A stretch of 64,000 nucleotides of DNA from Croceicoccus sp. (GCA_002694745.1 NZMY01000034.1:92462-156461), one strand, 5' to 3'; counted from the stretch's first letter, positions 17,527 through 27,231 are shown. Translations and numbers: made by a program. The notes: generated by a model not told the origin, from the sequence alone.

Positions 17527-17841
17527 TCAGATGCCCACCAGCCAGTCGCGCATCGAGGGGCCGGTTTCGTCGCAGTGCCATCCGCTGATGGCGGGCGTAT
17601 CGTATGGGTGGATGGCTTCCAGCCTGGCGATGGCGGCGCCAAGCAGATCGCTCCGCGTTTTCATTAGCGCCGCGCATTCGCGGCCCTCGCCGCGCTCGCC
17701 GTTCCAGATATAGAGTGAACGGATCGGCATCAGATTGGCGCAGGCGATCAGCCCTTCGTCCAGCAGTTGGCTGGCAATGGCGGCGGCGCTGTCCTCATCG
17801 CCGAAGGGCGACCAGATCAGCGCAGCGCCCCGCTCGCTCAT
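17527..17841 (-). CDS. cutA: Divalent-cation tolerance protein CutA
   Basis: A 104-aa CutA1-family protein: 'IASQLLDEGLIACANLMPIRSLYIWNGE', 'ECAALMKTRSDLLGAAIARLEAIHPYDTPAI'. CutA forms very stable trimers of ferredoxin-like fold; a role in copper tolerance was proposed in E. coli but remains unclear. Its ATG overlaps the ctaA stop by four bases (ATGA), so it is translationally coupled to heme A synthase. Confidence 0.9.
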   Translation of the reverse strand: MSERGAALIWSPFGDEDSAAAIASQLLDEGLIACANLMPIRSLYIWNGERGEGRECAALMKTRSDLLGAAIARLEAIHPYDTPAISGWHCDETGPSMRDWLVGI

Positions 17842-18950
17842 CGAAGGACGCTGCCCGGCATGCGGTCGCGAAAGCCCAGCGCGTGCGCCCCCCATACGGT
17901 CACGCAGACCAGCAGGGCACCGAAAAACTGATGCGCCACGGCCACCCACAGCGATACGCCGGTCCATACGGTCGCGATGCCCAGCAGGATCTGCAGACCG
18001 ACAACCGAATGGATCGCGACCGATATCGGCCGCTTTGTCGCTCGCAGCTTGCGGGCGAGGACGATCAGGAATCCCAGCGCGACCCATGCCCACCAGCGAT
18101 GGATGAAATGCACCATGAACGGGTCGGCGGTCAGCGTATGCCACAGGCCCTGAGAAACATCGACACCTTCGGGAAAAAGCGATCCCTGCATCAGCGGCCA
18201 GCTGTTCAGCAAGCCGCCGCCCGCCACATAGCCCGCGTTCAAACCCGCCATCCATGCACCGTACAGCAATTGCATGGCCAAGACGCACAGGACGACGATG
18301 GAAAAGCCGCGCAGACCGGCGCGCGGCTGGCCTTCCGCGAAATTGCCAAGATCCAGCGCTGTCCACACCAGACCACCCAATGTGAAGAACGCGGTCATCA
18401 GATGGATCGACAGCCAGTAATGGCTGACATCGGTGCGGCCCAGCTCCTGCGCCTCGGCCCCGACGCCCGAACTGACCATCAGCCAGCCGAAAACGCCTTG
18501 CAGTCCCCCCAGTGCCAGCAGCGCCAGCAGCCGCGGCTTGAACCCGATGGGAATGGCGTCGCGCATCCAGAAATAGATCAGCGGCACCACGAATGCGACG
18601 CCGATCAATCGTCCCAGCAGGCGGTGCGCCCATTCCCAGAAAAAGATGAACTTGTATTCCGCCAGCGTCATGCCGGCAGGCCCGTTCACCTGCGTATATT
18701 CCGGGATCTGACGATAGGCGTCGAACTCGGCCTGCCATGCCGCTTCGCTGAGCGGGGGAAGTGCACCGGTGATCGGCTTCCATTCGGTGATGGACAGGCC
18801 GGATTCGGTCAACCTTGTGATGCCGCCGACCAGCACCATAGCCACGACCAGTGCCGCCATGACATAGAGCCAGCGGGCGATCGCAATGGGGCGCGCGGGA
18901 CCGTAGTTCGCCACCGCTTCCAGCGGAATTCCGTCGTTCTGGGTTCTCAC
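17838..18950 (-). CDS. ctaA: Heme A synthase (COX15/CtaA, type 2)
   Basis: A 370-aa polytopic membrane protein with about eight helices in two four-helix halves. It oxidises the C8 methyl of heme O to make heme A for cytochrome oxidase. Heme-ligand and family motifs are visible: 'GGITRLTESGLSITEWKPITGALPP', 'EYKFIFFWEWAHRLLGRLIG', 'SIHLMTAFFTLGGLVW', 'FIHRWWAWVALGFLIVLAR' and 'VAHQFFGALLV'. The EW[GA]HR-type motif and length fit the COX15 branch of alphaproteobacteria. Coupled to cutA. Confidence 0.93.
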   Translation of the reverse strand: MRTQNDGIPLEAVANYGPARPIAIARWLYVMAALVVAMVLVGGITRLTESGLSITEWKPITGALPPLSEAAWQAEFDAYRQIPEYTQVNGPAGMTLAEYKFIFFWEWAHRLLGRLIGVAFVVPLIYFWMRDAIPIGFKPRLLALLALGGLQGVFGWLMVSSGVGAEAQELGRTDVSHYWLSIHLMTAFFTLGGLVWTALDLGNFAEGQPRAGLRGFSIVVLCVLAMQLLYGAWMAGLNAGYVAGGGLLNSWPLMQGSLFPEGVDVSQGLWHTLTADPFMVHFIHRWWAWVALGFLIVLARKLRATKRPISVAIHSVVGLQILLGIATVWTGVSLWVAVAHQFFGALLVCVTVWGAHALGFRDRMPGSVLR

Positions 18951-19043
18951 GATGCGGCGCTTTTGCCAGAAATCGCGGAATTCGCAAGTGCCCGCAAGGG
19001 AGGCATTGCTTTTGGCTGATGTTACATTATATCATGCACTGCA

Positions 19044-19448
19044 ATGAAGCCCTCCCCGCCCTTTTGCTCGCACGGCCCCGTCCGCGATGCGCGCTCCCGC
19101 CTCGACAGGTTGGGGATCGTGCTGTCGGGCGCGTGTGCGGTGCATTGCGTGGTCGGGCTGGCGCTGGTCGGCCTGCTGGGCCTGGGCGGGCCTTTGCTGC
19201 TGGCTCCGGAGATCCATGAATATGGCCTTGTCGCCGCGATTGTCGTCGGTGCCTTGACCATTGGCATCGGCGCGCTGCGCCATGGGCGGATGCGGCCGCT
19301 GGTGCTGGGAGGGATCGGGATCGCGCTGATGGCGATTGCCGTGGCCGGTCCGCACGGGCTGGCCGAAGCGGTGCTGACGATTGCCGGGGTCGCTGTGCTG
19401 GCCTTGGGACATGTCTTCAACATACGGGCCTGTTCGCTGCCGCGCTGA
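19044..19448 (+). CDS. MerC-domain membrane protein
   Basis: A 134-aa protein with four hydrophobic segments and the MerC pattern: '[24 protein letters not shown]' (the Cys pair that binds mercuric ion in MerC, here C-A-V-H-C). It ends in '[16 protein letters not shown]', including a distal Cys. Chromosomal MerC-like proteins without a mer operon are common in sphingomonads, and their substrate is unknown. No merR, merA or merP is nearby, so mercury resistance should not be assumed. Confidence 0.82.
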   Translation: MKPSPPFCSHGPVRDARSRLDRLGIVLSGACAVHCVVGLALVGLLGLGGPLLLAPEIHEYGLVAAIVVGALTIGIGALRHGRMRPLVLGGIGIALMAIAVAGPHGLAEAVLTIAGVAVLALGHVFNIRACSLPR

Positions 19449-19495
19449 GTGGAGGCCGGGACCCTGTTCCACTTGAACTGCGGCCCGCCGGCGCT

Positions 19496-20518
19496 ATGTC
19501 GCCTAGCATGGCTCCGAACACGAACATGATCGCGATCACGGTGAACGGGGAAACCCGCCGCGTGCCCGAAAACACCAGCATTGCGCATCTAGCCCGCATG
19601 CTGGAACTCGACCCGGCGAAAGTCGCGGTCGAGTGCAATCGCCACGTGATCCCGCGAACGACGCTGGAAACCGTGACCCTGCACGAAGGCGACGAGCTGG
19701 AAATCGTGCATTTCGTGGGAGGCGGCGATCATCAGGACGCGGTGAAGGCGGACGACAGCTGGACCGTGGCGGGGCGCACGTTCCGTTCGCGGCTGATCGT
19801 GGGCACGGGCAAGTACAAGGACTTTGCCCAGAACGCCGCCGCGCTGGACGCGAGCGGGGCGGAGATCGTGACCGTCGCGGTGCGCCGCGTGAACGTATCC
19901 GATCCCAAGGCGCCGATGCTGACCGATTTCATCGACCCGAAAAAGGTGACCTATCTGCCCAATACCGCGGGCTGCTTCACGGCGGATGATGCGATCCGCA
20001 CGCTGCGGCTGGCGCGTGAGGCGGGCGGCTGGGACCTCGTCAAGCTGGAGGTGCTGGGCGAGGCGAAGACGCTGTATCCCGACATGCGCGAGACGCTGAA
20101 GGCGACCGAGGTGCTGGCCAAGGAAGGTTTCCTGCCGATGGTCTATTGCACCGACGATCCGATCGCGGCCAAGCAGCTGGAAGACGCGGGCGCGGTGGCG
20201 GTGATGCCGCTGGGCGCGCCGATCGGGTCGGGGCTGGGCATCCAGAACCGCGTGACGATCCGCCTGATCGTCGAGGGGGCCAGCGTGCCCGTGCTGGTCG
20301 ATGCGGGCGTCGGCACCGCTTCGGATGCAGCCGTGGCGATGGAGCTGGGCTGTGACGGCGTGCTGATGAACACCGCCATTGCCGAGGCGAAGGACCCGAT
20401 CCTGATGGCCCGCGCCATGAAACTGTCGGTCGAGGCGGGCCGCGCGTCCTATCTGGCGGGACGGATGGCCAAGCGCCGCTATGCCGATCCGTCGAGCCCG
20501 CTGGCGGGGCTGATCTAG
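19496..20518 (+). CDS. thiSG: Fused sulfur carrier ThiS - thiazole synthase ThiG
   Basis: A 340-aa fusion. The ThiS ubiquitin-like domain (about residues 11-78; '[20 protein letters not shown]', ending 'VHFVGGG') is followed by a short linker. The ThiG TIM barrel follows (about 85-335) with '[15 protein letters not shown]', the Schiff-base Lys in '[18 protein letters not shown]' and '[16 protein letters not shown]', and '[32 protein letters not shown]'. ThiG forms the thiazole phosphate of thiamine with sulfur from ThiS. ATG 19508 or 19526 are alternative starts. The 47-base gap to merC is too short for a TPP riboswitch. Confidence 0.93.
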   Translation: MSPSMAPNTNMIAITVNGETRRVPENTSIAHLARMLELDPAKVAVECNRHVIPRTTLETVTLHEGDELEIVHFVGGGDHQDAVKADDSWTVAGRTFRSRLIVGTGKYKDFAQNAAALDASGAEIVTVAVRRVNVSDPKAPMLTDFIDPKKVTYLPNTAGCFTADDAIRTLRLAREAGGWDLVKLEVLGEAKTLYPDMRETLKATEVLAKEGFLPMVYCTDDPIAAKQLEDAGAVAVMPLGAPIGSGLGIQNRVTIRLIVEGASVPVLVDAGVGTASDAAVAMELGCDGVLMNTAIAEAKDPILMARAMKLSVEAGRASYLAGRMAKRRYADPSSPLAGLI

Positions 20519-20648
20519 CGATAGCCGAGCCGCGTTAAGCCCTTGCTTTAACCCGATGCTAACCCTCTGCCGCGAAACATGGCGGCATTGGGGCGGCCCC
20601 TGACGAATCGCGCAGGGGTTATGGCCGGGCAAGCAGGGGAATTACCGG

Positions 20649-21194
20649 ATGGGCTATCTCGACACGGCGAACATGGCCATTGCCGAGATGCGCGAGTTCG
20701 CCGAATTCGATCCGGCGGAGCAGCGCTATATCAGGCGCAGTCTGGACGTGGGTCTTGCCCGTGCCGACGCGTTCGAGCGCTGGGCGCGGGACGAGCGGGA
20801 CACGACCTCGATCCGGCGGCAATATCTGGCCTATCAGGAACTGAACGCGCTGCGCGGGGCGGTGCCCAGTTCGCGCAATGACACGCGGCTCGACAGCTAT
20901 ATCGGGCGGCTGGTGCGCGTGTCGGTGTTCGACCTTGGCGAGGGGTGCCTGTTCGGCTTTCCCGCCTATCGTTTTCTGTACGAGCGGCTGCTGGGCCCGG
21001 ATTCGCGTCCGTGGCTGCCTGCCGCCTTCTGCGCCGCCGCCGCGTTGCCGCAGATCGCGCCCGACCGCCGCAAGCAATTGCTCCATTCGATCAGCGAAGC
21101 GGCCGCCTGCGCACCGGGCTGGTCGCGCCGCCAGCCGGGGTTCTATCCCGACTTCGTGCCCGCGGACGAGGAAATGGGCATGGGCGAGGGCTGA
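20649..21194 (+). CDS. Hypothetical protein, sphingomonad-type
   Basis: A 181-aa soluble protein, mostly helical, rich in Arg, Tyr and Asp, with no signal peptide. Notable stretches are 'EFDPAEQRYIRRSLDVGLARADAFERWAR' split over two helices and 'RLVRVSVFDLGEGCLFGFPAYRFLYERLL'. No family is recognised. AGGGGAA seven bases before the ATG supports translation. It stands alone between thiSG and the convergent rlpA. Confidence 0.65.
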   Translation: MGYLDTANMAIAEMREFAEFDPAEQRYIRRSLDVGLARADAFERWARDERDTTSIRRQYLAYQELNALRGAVPSSRNDTRLDSYIGRLVRVSVFDLGEGCLFGFPAYRFLYERLLGPDSRPWLPAAFCAAAALPQIAPDRRKQLLHSISEAAACAPGWSRRQPGFYPDFVPADEEMGMGEG

Positions 21195-21411
21195 ACGCCC
21201 GCCCTGGGTGGCCCCTTGGGATCCCCTCGAAAAGTGACAAAGGTGACACGTCCTACAGGGGCTGTAACCCTGCCCGGCCCCGCGGAAATTCACGGGTTTC
21301 GGTCCAAAAGCGACACATCGGGGGGTGCGGGGAATTTCGACGATGGCAAAGAGCGCTGGGCCTGATGGCTAGCGCCGGATCGGCGTGTAGGACAGTGTTA
21401 ACAGGCCGCCG

Positions 21412-22038
21412 TCAATCCAGCAGCAGAGCGAGGCTGACCCGCGCGGTGCCTGTGCGCAGCAGGCCGATGCTGCGTGCCGCCGCAGAGGAAAGGTCGATCA
21501 CCCGGTCGCCGTGGAACGGGCCGCGATCGTTGATGCGGACCACGACATCCTCGCCATTGCCGGAATTGGTCACGCGCACCCGGCTGCCCAGCGGAAGCGT
21601 GCGATGGGCCGCGGTCAGCCGCGCGGGATCGAAGATCTCGCCGCTGGCGGTGGGGTTGCCTGCCAGCTCACGCCCGTAATAGCTCGCCTCGCCGGTGCCG
21701 AAATGGCTTTCGTCGCTTGGGCTTTCGTCGCCAGCGGACACCGCATTGGTGGCTGCAAGGGCAACCGGCTGTGCTTCCACGCTGGCCATGCCGCCGCCCA
21801 GCCGGACGATGTCGGGCGAGTTGCTGGTCTGGATCAGGGCGAAGGACAGGATCGCGGCGACACCGGCGAGCGCCCCAGTCGACACCGCCAGCAATTGCCC
21901 CTGCGACTTGAGCCGTAGCAGCACGCGAAGCCGCTCGCGGCGGCTGGGTAGATGATGCGCCGGATCATGGCCGGACGAGTTGGCGCTTATGAAGGATTCA
22001 CGACGGGCGGGAAGGGCGGTTTCGGTATGATGGTCCAT
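21412..22038 (-). CDS. rlpA: RlpA-like septal ring lytic transglycosylase
   Basis: A 208-aa protein with one N-terminal membrane anchor (about residues 50-72) and a C-terminal double-psi beta-barrel (about 115-205): 'GTGEASYYGRELAGNPTASGEIFDP', 'LTAAHRTLPLGSRVRVTN', 'VVVRINDRGPFHGDRVIDLSSAAARSIGL'. The Asp of 'RINDRGPF' and His of 'AAHRTLPLG' match the catalytic pair. RlpA cleaves denuded glycan strands at the division septum. No SPOR domain is attached, unlike E. coli RlpA. Confidence 0.9.
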   Translation of the reverse strand: MDHHTETALPARRESFISANSSGHDPAHHLPSRRERLRVLLRLKSQGQLLAVSTGALAGVAAILSFALIQTSNSPDIVRLGGGMASVEAQPVALAATNAVSAGDESPSDESHFGTGEASYYGRELAGNPTASGEIFDPARLTAAHRTLPLGSRVRVTNSGNGEDVVVRINDRGPFHGDRVIDLSSAAARSIGLLRTGTARVSLALLLD

Positions 22039-22120
22039 ACCGAACCAACGGGCGGTCCCCCCCCTTATGTTCCGAAATAACGGGCCGCCCGCCCTGAAGC
22101 GCTTGCCCTCGAGGGGACGC

Positions 22121-22288
22121 TCAGCGCATGTAGTTTACATAGATCCCGTGAACCAGCCCCGGCAGATAGAGGATAAGGGTAAGGACGAGATTGATCAGGA
22201 ATGTCTTGCCCAGCCCATGCTTGAGCGCAACGCCCAGCGGCGGCAAGAGAATGGTAGCAATCAGTGTCAGCAAAGCCATCATCGGCAT
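22121..22288 (-). CDS. YqaE/Pmp3 family membrane protein
   Basis: A 55-aa proteolipid of the Pmp3/UPF0057 family with two membrane helices: 'LTLIATILLPPLGVAL' including the signature PPLGV, and 'FLINLVLTLILYLPGLVHGIYV'. Homologues modulate membrane potential and salt tolerance in yeast and plants; bacterial roles are poorly defined. The ATG at 22288 is chosen from family length. Confidence 0.87.
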   Translation of the reverse strand: MPMMALLTLIATILLPPLGVALKHGLGKTFLINLVLTLILYLPGLVHGIYVNYMR

Positions 22289-22453
22289 GTCTCCTTCCTG
22301 AAGAGAAGCCGTCGGTGGCCTCGTTGTTCCTGCGCAGCGAAATCGTGTCCGCGAGAATGCCCGAGAGAATGCCGGCCGGATGTCCGCCTTCGTGACCATG
22401 GGTTCCGCAAGGCGGTCGCCGCTTCCACAGCCCGCGCAGCCCTGCAACCCGAC

Positions 22454-24301
22454 TTAGCGATACATCGCGTTCAGCCGTTCGCCATAGCGTTCGCGCAGCT
22501 TGTGGCGGCGGATTTTGATCGAGGGGGTCATTTCCTCGTTCTCGATGCTGAAGGGCTCGTCTGCGATCATGATGCGGCGGACCTTTTCGATGACGGACAG
22601 GTCGGCGTTCACCCGGTCGACCGCGGCGCGGATCGCGGCGCCGAACTCGGCGTCGTCGCGCCAATCGGTCCAATCGCCGGTGCGGCCGTTCTCCCTGGCC
22701 CATTCGGCGGCCCATTCGGTATCGGGGACGATCAGGCCGACGAGGTATGGCTTGCGGTCGCCCGATACCATCGCCTGCCCGATCTCGGGCTGAAGGGTCA
22801 GCATGCCCTCGACGCGCTGGGGCGCGACATTGTCGCCCTTGTCGTTGATGATCATGTCCTTCTTGCGGTCGGTGATGACGATCCGTCCGCGATTGTCGAT
22901 ATGGCCGATGTCGCCGGTGTGCAGCCAGCCGTCCTTCAATGTGCGGGCGGTTTCCTCGGCATTGCGCCAGTATCCGTGCATCACCAGCTCGCCGCGCACC
23001 AGGATCTCGCTGTCCTCGGCGATGCGGACCTCGACGCCTCTTAAGGGCGTGCCGACGGTGTCCATCTTGAGGCCGGTGCTGGGCCGGTTGACGCTGATGA
23101 TGGGGCCTGCCTCGGTCTGGCCGTAACCCTGCAGCAGCGGCATGCCGAGGCCGGTGAAGAAATAGCCGATCTCGGGCGTGAGCGGCGCGCCGCCCGATAC
23201 CAGCGCCTTGACCCGCCCGCCGAACTTGGCGCGGGCCTTGGGGCGCAGCACGCGTTCCAGCAGCATGTCCTCGGCGCTGTCGATCAGCGGGCGCGACTTG
23301 CCTTCGCCCTTGCGTTCGGACAGGCGGCTGGCGCGCTGAGCCATGGTCTCGGCAAGCTTGCCCTGTTTGGCGAGCTGTTTGAGGATGCGGGTGCGCAGAA
23401 CCTCGAACAGGCGGGGGACGACGACCATGATCGTCGGGCGCACTTCCTCGATATTGCCGGCCAGCTTGTCGAGCCCTTCGGAATAGAAGATCTCGGCCCC
23501 GAGCGCGATCGGGAAGGCCTGCCCGCCGGTGTGTTCATAGGCGTGGCTGAGGGGGAGGAAGGAGAGAAAGCGCTCCTCGCTCCACCCGAAATCGTTGGCG
23601 ATCACGTCGCCAGCGCCCGCCGCATTGTGCAGCAGCGCGCCATGGTGCTGGCGCACGCCGCGCGGGCTGCCTCCGGTGCCGCTGGTGTAGATGATGCAGG
23701 CGGGGTCCTCGCGCGTGATGCCTGCGATGCGCGCATTGACGGCGCGGCGGGCGGCGTCGGCGTCGCCCTGCATCAGCGCCGCCATGTCGTGATAATTGGT
23801 CGCTTGCGGCGGGCGGATCGGCTCCATCGCGATGATGTGGTCGGCGCGGTTGCTGGCGGCGACGGCGGGCATCAGGTTCTTGGCGAGTTTCGGCCCGGAC
23901 AGGATGACGGCGCGCGCGCCCGAATTTTCCAGCACGTGCTGATGATCGTGGACCGTGTTGGTCGTATAGGCGGGCACGGTGATGAGGCCCGCGGCCATGA
24001 TGGCAAGGTCGGCGATGCACCATTGCGGGCGGTTCTCGCTGACCAGCAGGACGCGGTCGCCCTTGTCGAGGCCAAGGCCGACCAGCGATTCCGCCAGCAG
24101 GCACACCTGCCGCGCCGCGTCCGCCCAGCTGATCGAGCGCCATTCGCCGTCGGTCTTGGCGTAGAGGAAGGGCCTGTCGCCCAGCACGTCCGCGCGCGAC
24201 AGGAACAGCGCGACGAGGTTCTGCGCATTCTCGATATCGGCAAGGGTAAAGCCGTGCGGGCCGGGGCGGTCCGCTGTTCTGCCGGGATTAGCGTGCGCCA
24301 T
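22454..24301 (-). CDS. Long-chain acyl-CoA synthetase (AMP-forming)
   Basis: A 615-aa ANL-superfamily ligase that activates fatty acids to acyl-CoA through an acyl-AMP intermediate. Motifs: 'IIYTSGTGGSPRGVRQHHGA' (P-loop), 'PLSHAYEHTGG', 'VSGGAPLTPEIGYFF', 'LLQGYGQTEAGPIIS' (adenine-binding), 'WLHTGDIGHIDNRGRIVITDRKKDMI' (hinge and ATP-binding Asp) and a C-terminal domain. The TxEGP-type block and 615-aa length match FadD15/ACSL-like enzymes. The start at 24301 is chosen where homology begins. Confidence 0.9.
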   Translation of the reverse strand: MAHANPGRTADRPGPHGFTLADIENAQNLVALFLSRADVLGDRPFLYAKTDGEWRSISWADAARQVCLLAESLVGLGLDKGDRVLLVSENRPQWCIADLAIMAAGLITVPAYTTNTVHDHQHVLENSGARAVILSGPKLAKNLMPAVAASNRADHIIAMEPIRPPQATNYHDMAALMQGDADAARRAVNARIAGITREDPACIIYTSGTGGSPRGVRQHHGALLHNAAGAGDVIANDFGWSEERFLSFLPLSHAYEHTGGQAFPIALGAEIFYSEGLDKLAGNIEEVRPTIMVVVPRLFEVLRTRILKQLAKQGKLAETMAQRASRLSERKGEGKSRPLIDSAEDMLLERVLRPKARAKFGGRVKALVSGGAPLTPEIGYFFTGLGMPLLQGYGQTEAGPIISVNRPSTGLKMDTVGTPLRGVEVRIAEDSEILVRGELVMHGYWRNAEETARTLKDGWLHTGDIGHIDNRGRIVITDRKKDMIINDKGDNVAPQRVEGMLTLQPEIGQAMVSGDRKPYLVGLIVPDTEWAAEWARENGRTGDWTDWRDDAEFGAAIRAAVDRVNADLSVIEKVRRIMIADEPFSIENEEMTPSIKIRRHKLRERYGERLNAMYR

Positions 24302-24454
24302 GGTTCGCCTGTCGACCTCTTCCTCTGCGTGTTCCGGTCCTGGCCCGCGCAAACCGGTGTCTGCGCAAGGTTGGCCCGTGTTGCTGCGGGAAACTAGGAT
24401 GGGCCGCGCGTTCGGGCAAGGCGGGAACGGCGGAGCTGTGTGGATCGCGGGCGA

Positions 24455-26197
24455 TCAGGGCGTGACCATGGCGCCTTCGCTGCGGGGATCGGCGGCGCCG
24501 ATGGGCTGTCCGTCAACCCATTCGACCGCGTTCGCCTTCAGCCGGCCCGGCATGGTCCTCGCGTCCTCGTGCCCCAATGCACGAAAGGCGGGGAGCATGG
24601 CTTCGAGGTCGGTGCCTTCCTCGACGAGCAGGGTGTCGCCGGGGGAATAGAGGAAGGGCAGCGCGATCGCCTGCTGTGCGGTGAGGCCCCAGTCGACCAC
24701 GCCGATGATCGCCTTGGCGACCTGCACGATGATCGTGGTGCCGCCCGCCGCACCCACGGCGAGCCGCGGCTTGCCGTCGGGGCCATAGACGATGGTCGGC
24801 GACATGGACGAACGGGGGCGCTTGCCCGCCTCGACCCGGTTGGCGACGGGCTGGCCGTTTTCGGAGGGCGCGCGCGAGAAATCGGTGAGTTCGTTGTTGA
24901 GGTAGAAGCCGTTCACGAACAGGCCCGATCCGAACGCCGCCTCGATCGTGGAGGTTTCGCTGACGATCATGCCGCCCTTGTCGGTGACGACGAAATGGCT
25001 GGTGCCGTGTTCGGGCTGCTCCGCCTGCGGCGCGAAGGCGAGCGAGACGCCCTCGGGCGTGCCCGCGCTGGCCGATGCCATGGTGCTGCCCATGTCGATG
25101 AGCGCGCTGCGGCGGGCGAGGTAGTCGGGGTCGGTCAGGCCCTTTACCGGGACCTGCACGTAATCGGGGTCGGCCAGATATTGCTCGCGGTCGGCATAGG
25201 CGAGGCGCTGGGATTCGGCGAACAGGTGCCAGCCGACGGGATCGCCCGGGCCATGCGCGGCCATGTCGAAGCGTTCGAGCTGCTTCAGGATCGCGAACAC
25301 CGTCGTCGCGCCCGAGGAGGGCGGGCCCATCCCGCAGATGCGATAGACGCGGTAGGTGCCGCACACCGCATCGCGTTCGACCGGGCGATAGCTGGCGAGA
25401 TCCTGAACGGTCAGATCGCCGGGATTGGCGGGCGCGTTCTGGACCGCACCCGAAATGTCGGCGGCGTTGTCGCCGGTGTAGAAGGCCTTTGGCCCGCCGG
25501 CGGCGATGCGTTCCAGCGTGGCGGCGAAGGCGGGGTTGCGGATGGTCGATCCGATGGGGGCGGCCTGACCGCCGGGATAGAACAGCGCGCGCGCCTCTGC
25601 CGACAGCGCGCCGGTGCGGTCGGCGGCGGCCAGCGTGTTATGCAGGCGCGGCGTGACGTCGAAACCGTCCCGCGCCAGTTCGATGGCGGGCTGGAAGATC
25701 TGCGCCCATGGCAGTTTGCCGTGCTTTTCATGCGCCATCGCCATCATCGCGACATTGCCGGGCACGCCGGTGCTGAGGCCGCCGACCCATGCCTCGACAA
25801 AGGACATCGGCTGGCCGTCCTTCATGAAGCGGTCGGGCGTGGCCGAGGCGGGCGCGGTTTCGCGGCCGTCATAGGTGACCGGCTGGCCGTTTCCCGGATC
25901 GAGCACGAGGAAACCGCCGCCGCCGATGCCGGAGCTTTGCGGTTCGACCACGTTGAGCGCGAGCAGCACGGCAAAGCCCGCGTCCACCGCATTGCCGCCT
26001 TCGCGCAGGATGCGCGCGCCTGCATCGGCGGCGCGGCGGTCGGCGGCGCTGACCATGCCGACTGCGTGGCCGCTCTGTTCTGCTGCGGGCGGTGGCGCGG
26101 GGGCGGGCGGGGCGGTCGCCAGATCGGAAGGCGCGGCGCATGCGGCCAGCAGGGCGGGAGCCAGCAGGGAGGCGACAAGGCGCAGTTTCATGATCAT
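24455..26197 (-). CDS. ggt: Gamma-glutamyltransferase, lipoprotein form
   Basis: A 580-aa Ntn-hydrolase precursor. A signal with lipobox ('LLAPALLAACAAP', Cys about residue 21) predicts periplasmic lipid anchoring. The large subunit includes 'NAVDAGFAVLLALNVVEPQSSGIGGGGFL'. The autoprocessing site is 'EHGTSHFVVTDKGG', whose Thr becomes the N-terminal nucleophile of the small subunit. 'RPRSSMSPTIVYGPDGKPRL' and 'GAAGGTTII' complete the active site. It degrades glutathione and other gamma-glutamyl compounds. Start and pyrD stop overlap by four bases (ATGA). Confidence 0.93.
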   Translation of the reverse strand: MIMKLRLVASLLAPALLAACAAPSDLATAPPAPAPPPAAEQSGHAVGMVSAADRRAADAGARILREGGNAVDAGFAVLLALNVVEPQSSGIGGGGFLVLDPGNGQPVTYDGRETAPASATPDRFMKDGQPMSFVEAWVGGLSTGVPGNVAMMAMAHEKHGKLPWAQIFQPAIELARDGFDVTPRLHNTLAAADRTGALSAEARALFYPGGQAAPIGSTIRNPAFAATLERIAAGGPKAFYTGDNAADISGAVQNAPANPGDLTVQDLASYRPVERDAVCGTYRVYRICGMGPPSSGATTVFAILKQLERFDMAAHGPGDPVGWHLFAESQRLAYADREQYLADPDYVQVPVKGLTDPDYLARRSALIDMGSTMASASAGTPEGVSLAFAPQAEQPEHGTSHFVVTDKGGMIVSETSTIEAAFGSGLFVNGFYLNNELTDFSRAPSENGQPVANRVEAGKRPRSSMSPTIVYGPDGKPRLAVGAAGGTTIIVQVAKAIIGVVDWGLTAQQAIALPFLYSPGDTLLVEEGTDLEAMLPAFRALGHEDARTMPGRLKANAVEWVDGQPIGAADPRSEGAMVTP

Positions 26198-27231
26198 TCG
26201 GTTCCCACGGCGTCGGCGATGGTGGCAAAGCCGTCGCGCCGCATCAGCGGGGGCAGGCCGCGCACGATGCTGGAGGCGATCCCCGGCCCTTCATAGACCA
26301 TCGCGCTGTAAAGCTGGACGAGGCTGGCGCCCGCGCGGATGCGTTCCCACGCGTCCTCTGCCGTGGCGATGCCGCCGATGCCGATCAGCGGGATGGAGCC
26401 CCCAGTGGCCTTGCGGAAGTCGCGCAGCCTTTCGAGCGCCATTTGCTTAAGCGGTGCGCCCGACAATCCTCCGCTCTCGCCCGCATGGGCCGAATGCAGC
26501 GGGGGGCGTTCGATGGTGGTGTTCGCGATCATCAGCGCGCCCAGACCCTTTTCGACCGCGATGCGCGCGATGGCGTCGATGTCGGCGGGCTGCAGATCGG
26601 GCGCGACTTTCAGGAACACGGGCACGTCGCAGCCGCGCGCCGCCATCACCACGTCGAGCAGACCGCCCAGTGCCTCAGGGTCTTGCAGCGCGCGCAGGCC
26701 GGGGGTGTTGGGGCTGGAGATATTGACCGCGAGGTATTGCGCATGCGGCGCCATGGTGCGCGCCATGATCGCATAGTCGCCGACGCGGTCGGTGCTGTCC
26801 TTGTTCGCGCCGATATTGATGCCGACGACGCCGTGGCCGTCGATGCGGCGCTTCACGCGCTGTTCGACGATGGCCGCGCCGTCATTGTTGAAACCCATGC
26901 GGTTGATGACCGCGCGGTCCTCGGCCAGGCGGAACAGGCGCGGTTTGGGATTGCCCTGCTGCGGGCGCGGGGTGACCGAACCCACCTCGGTAAAGCCAAA
27001 GCCGCAGCGCAGCAGCGCATCGGGCACTTCGCCGTTCTTGTCGAAGCCCGCCGCCATGCCGACCGGATTGCGAAAATGCAGCCCCGCGACCGTCATCTCA
27101 AGCGCCGGATCGTGTCTTGGCGGGCTGGCCAGCAGCGAGGAGGGCAGCGACTTCAGCGTCGAGAGCGCCAGCCCGTGCGCGGTCTCGGCGTCGAGGCGGA
27201 AGATCAGCGGGCGAAGCAGCGAATAGACCAT
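26194..27231 (-). CDS. pyrD: Dihydroorotate dehydrogenase (quinone), class 2
   Basis: A 345-aa FMN enzyme of pyrimidine synthesis. The N-terminal helices that attach class 2 enzymes to the inner membrane are present ('MVYSLLRPLIFRLDAETAHG'), followed by 'NPVGMAAGFDKNGE', 'EVGSVTPRPQQGNPKPRLFR', 'RMGFNNDG', 'NISSPNTPGLR', 'VFLKVAPDL', 'ANTTIERP', 'GLSGAPL' and 'IGIGGIATAEDAWERIRAGASLVQLYS'. The ATG at 27231 matches family length. It is the first gene of pyrD-ggt. Confidence 0.95.
   Translation of the reverse strand: MVYSLLRPLIFRLDAETAHGLALSTLKSLPSSLLASPPRHDPALEMTVAGLHFRNPVGMAAGFDKNGEVPDALLRCGFGFTEVGSVTPRPQQGNPKPRLFRLAEDRAVINRMGFNNDGAAIVEQRVKRRIDGHGVVGINIGANKDSTDRVGDYAIMARTMAPHAQYLAVNISSPNTPGLRALQDPEALGGLLDVVMAARGCDVPVFLKVAPDLQPADIDAIARIAVEKGLGALMIANTTIERPPLHSAHAGESGGLSGAPLKQMALERLRDFRKATGGSIPLIGIGGIATAEDAWERIRAGASLVQLYSAMVYEGPGIASSIVRGLPPLMRRDGFATIADAVGTE

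Noticed and set aside
19044..19448. Mercury resistance operon
   Set aside because: Only a MerC-like gene is present. merR, merT, merP and merA are absent, and the neighbour is a thiamine gene.
19448..19495. TPP riboswitch ahead of the thiamine gene
   Set aside because: Only 47 bases separate merC from thiSG and no CUGAGA-type core is visible there or upstream of merC.
24440..26296. 618-codon plus-strand frame
   Set aside because: Shadow of gamma-glutamyltransferase, whose catalytic motifs are clear on the minus strand.
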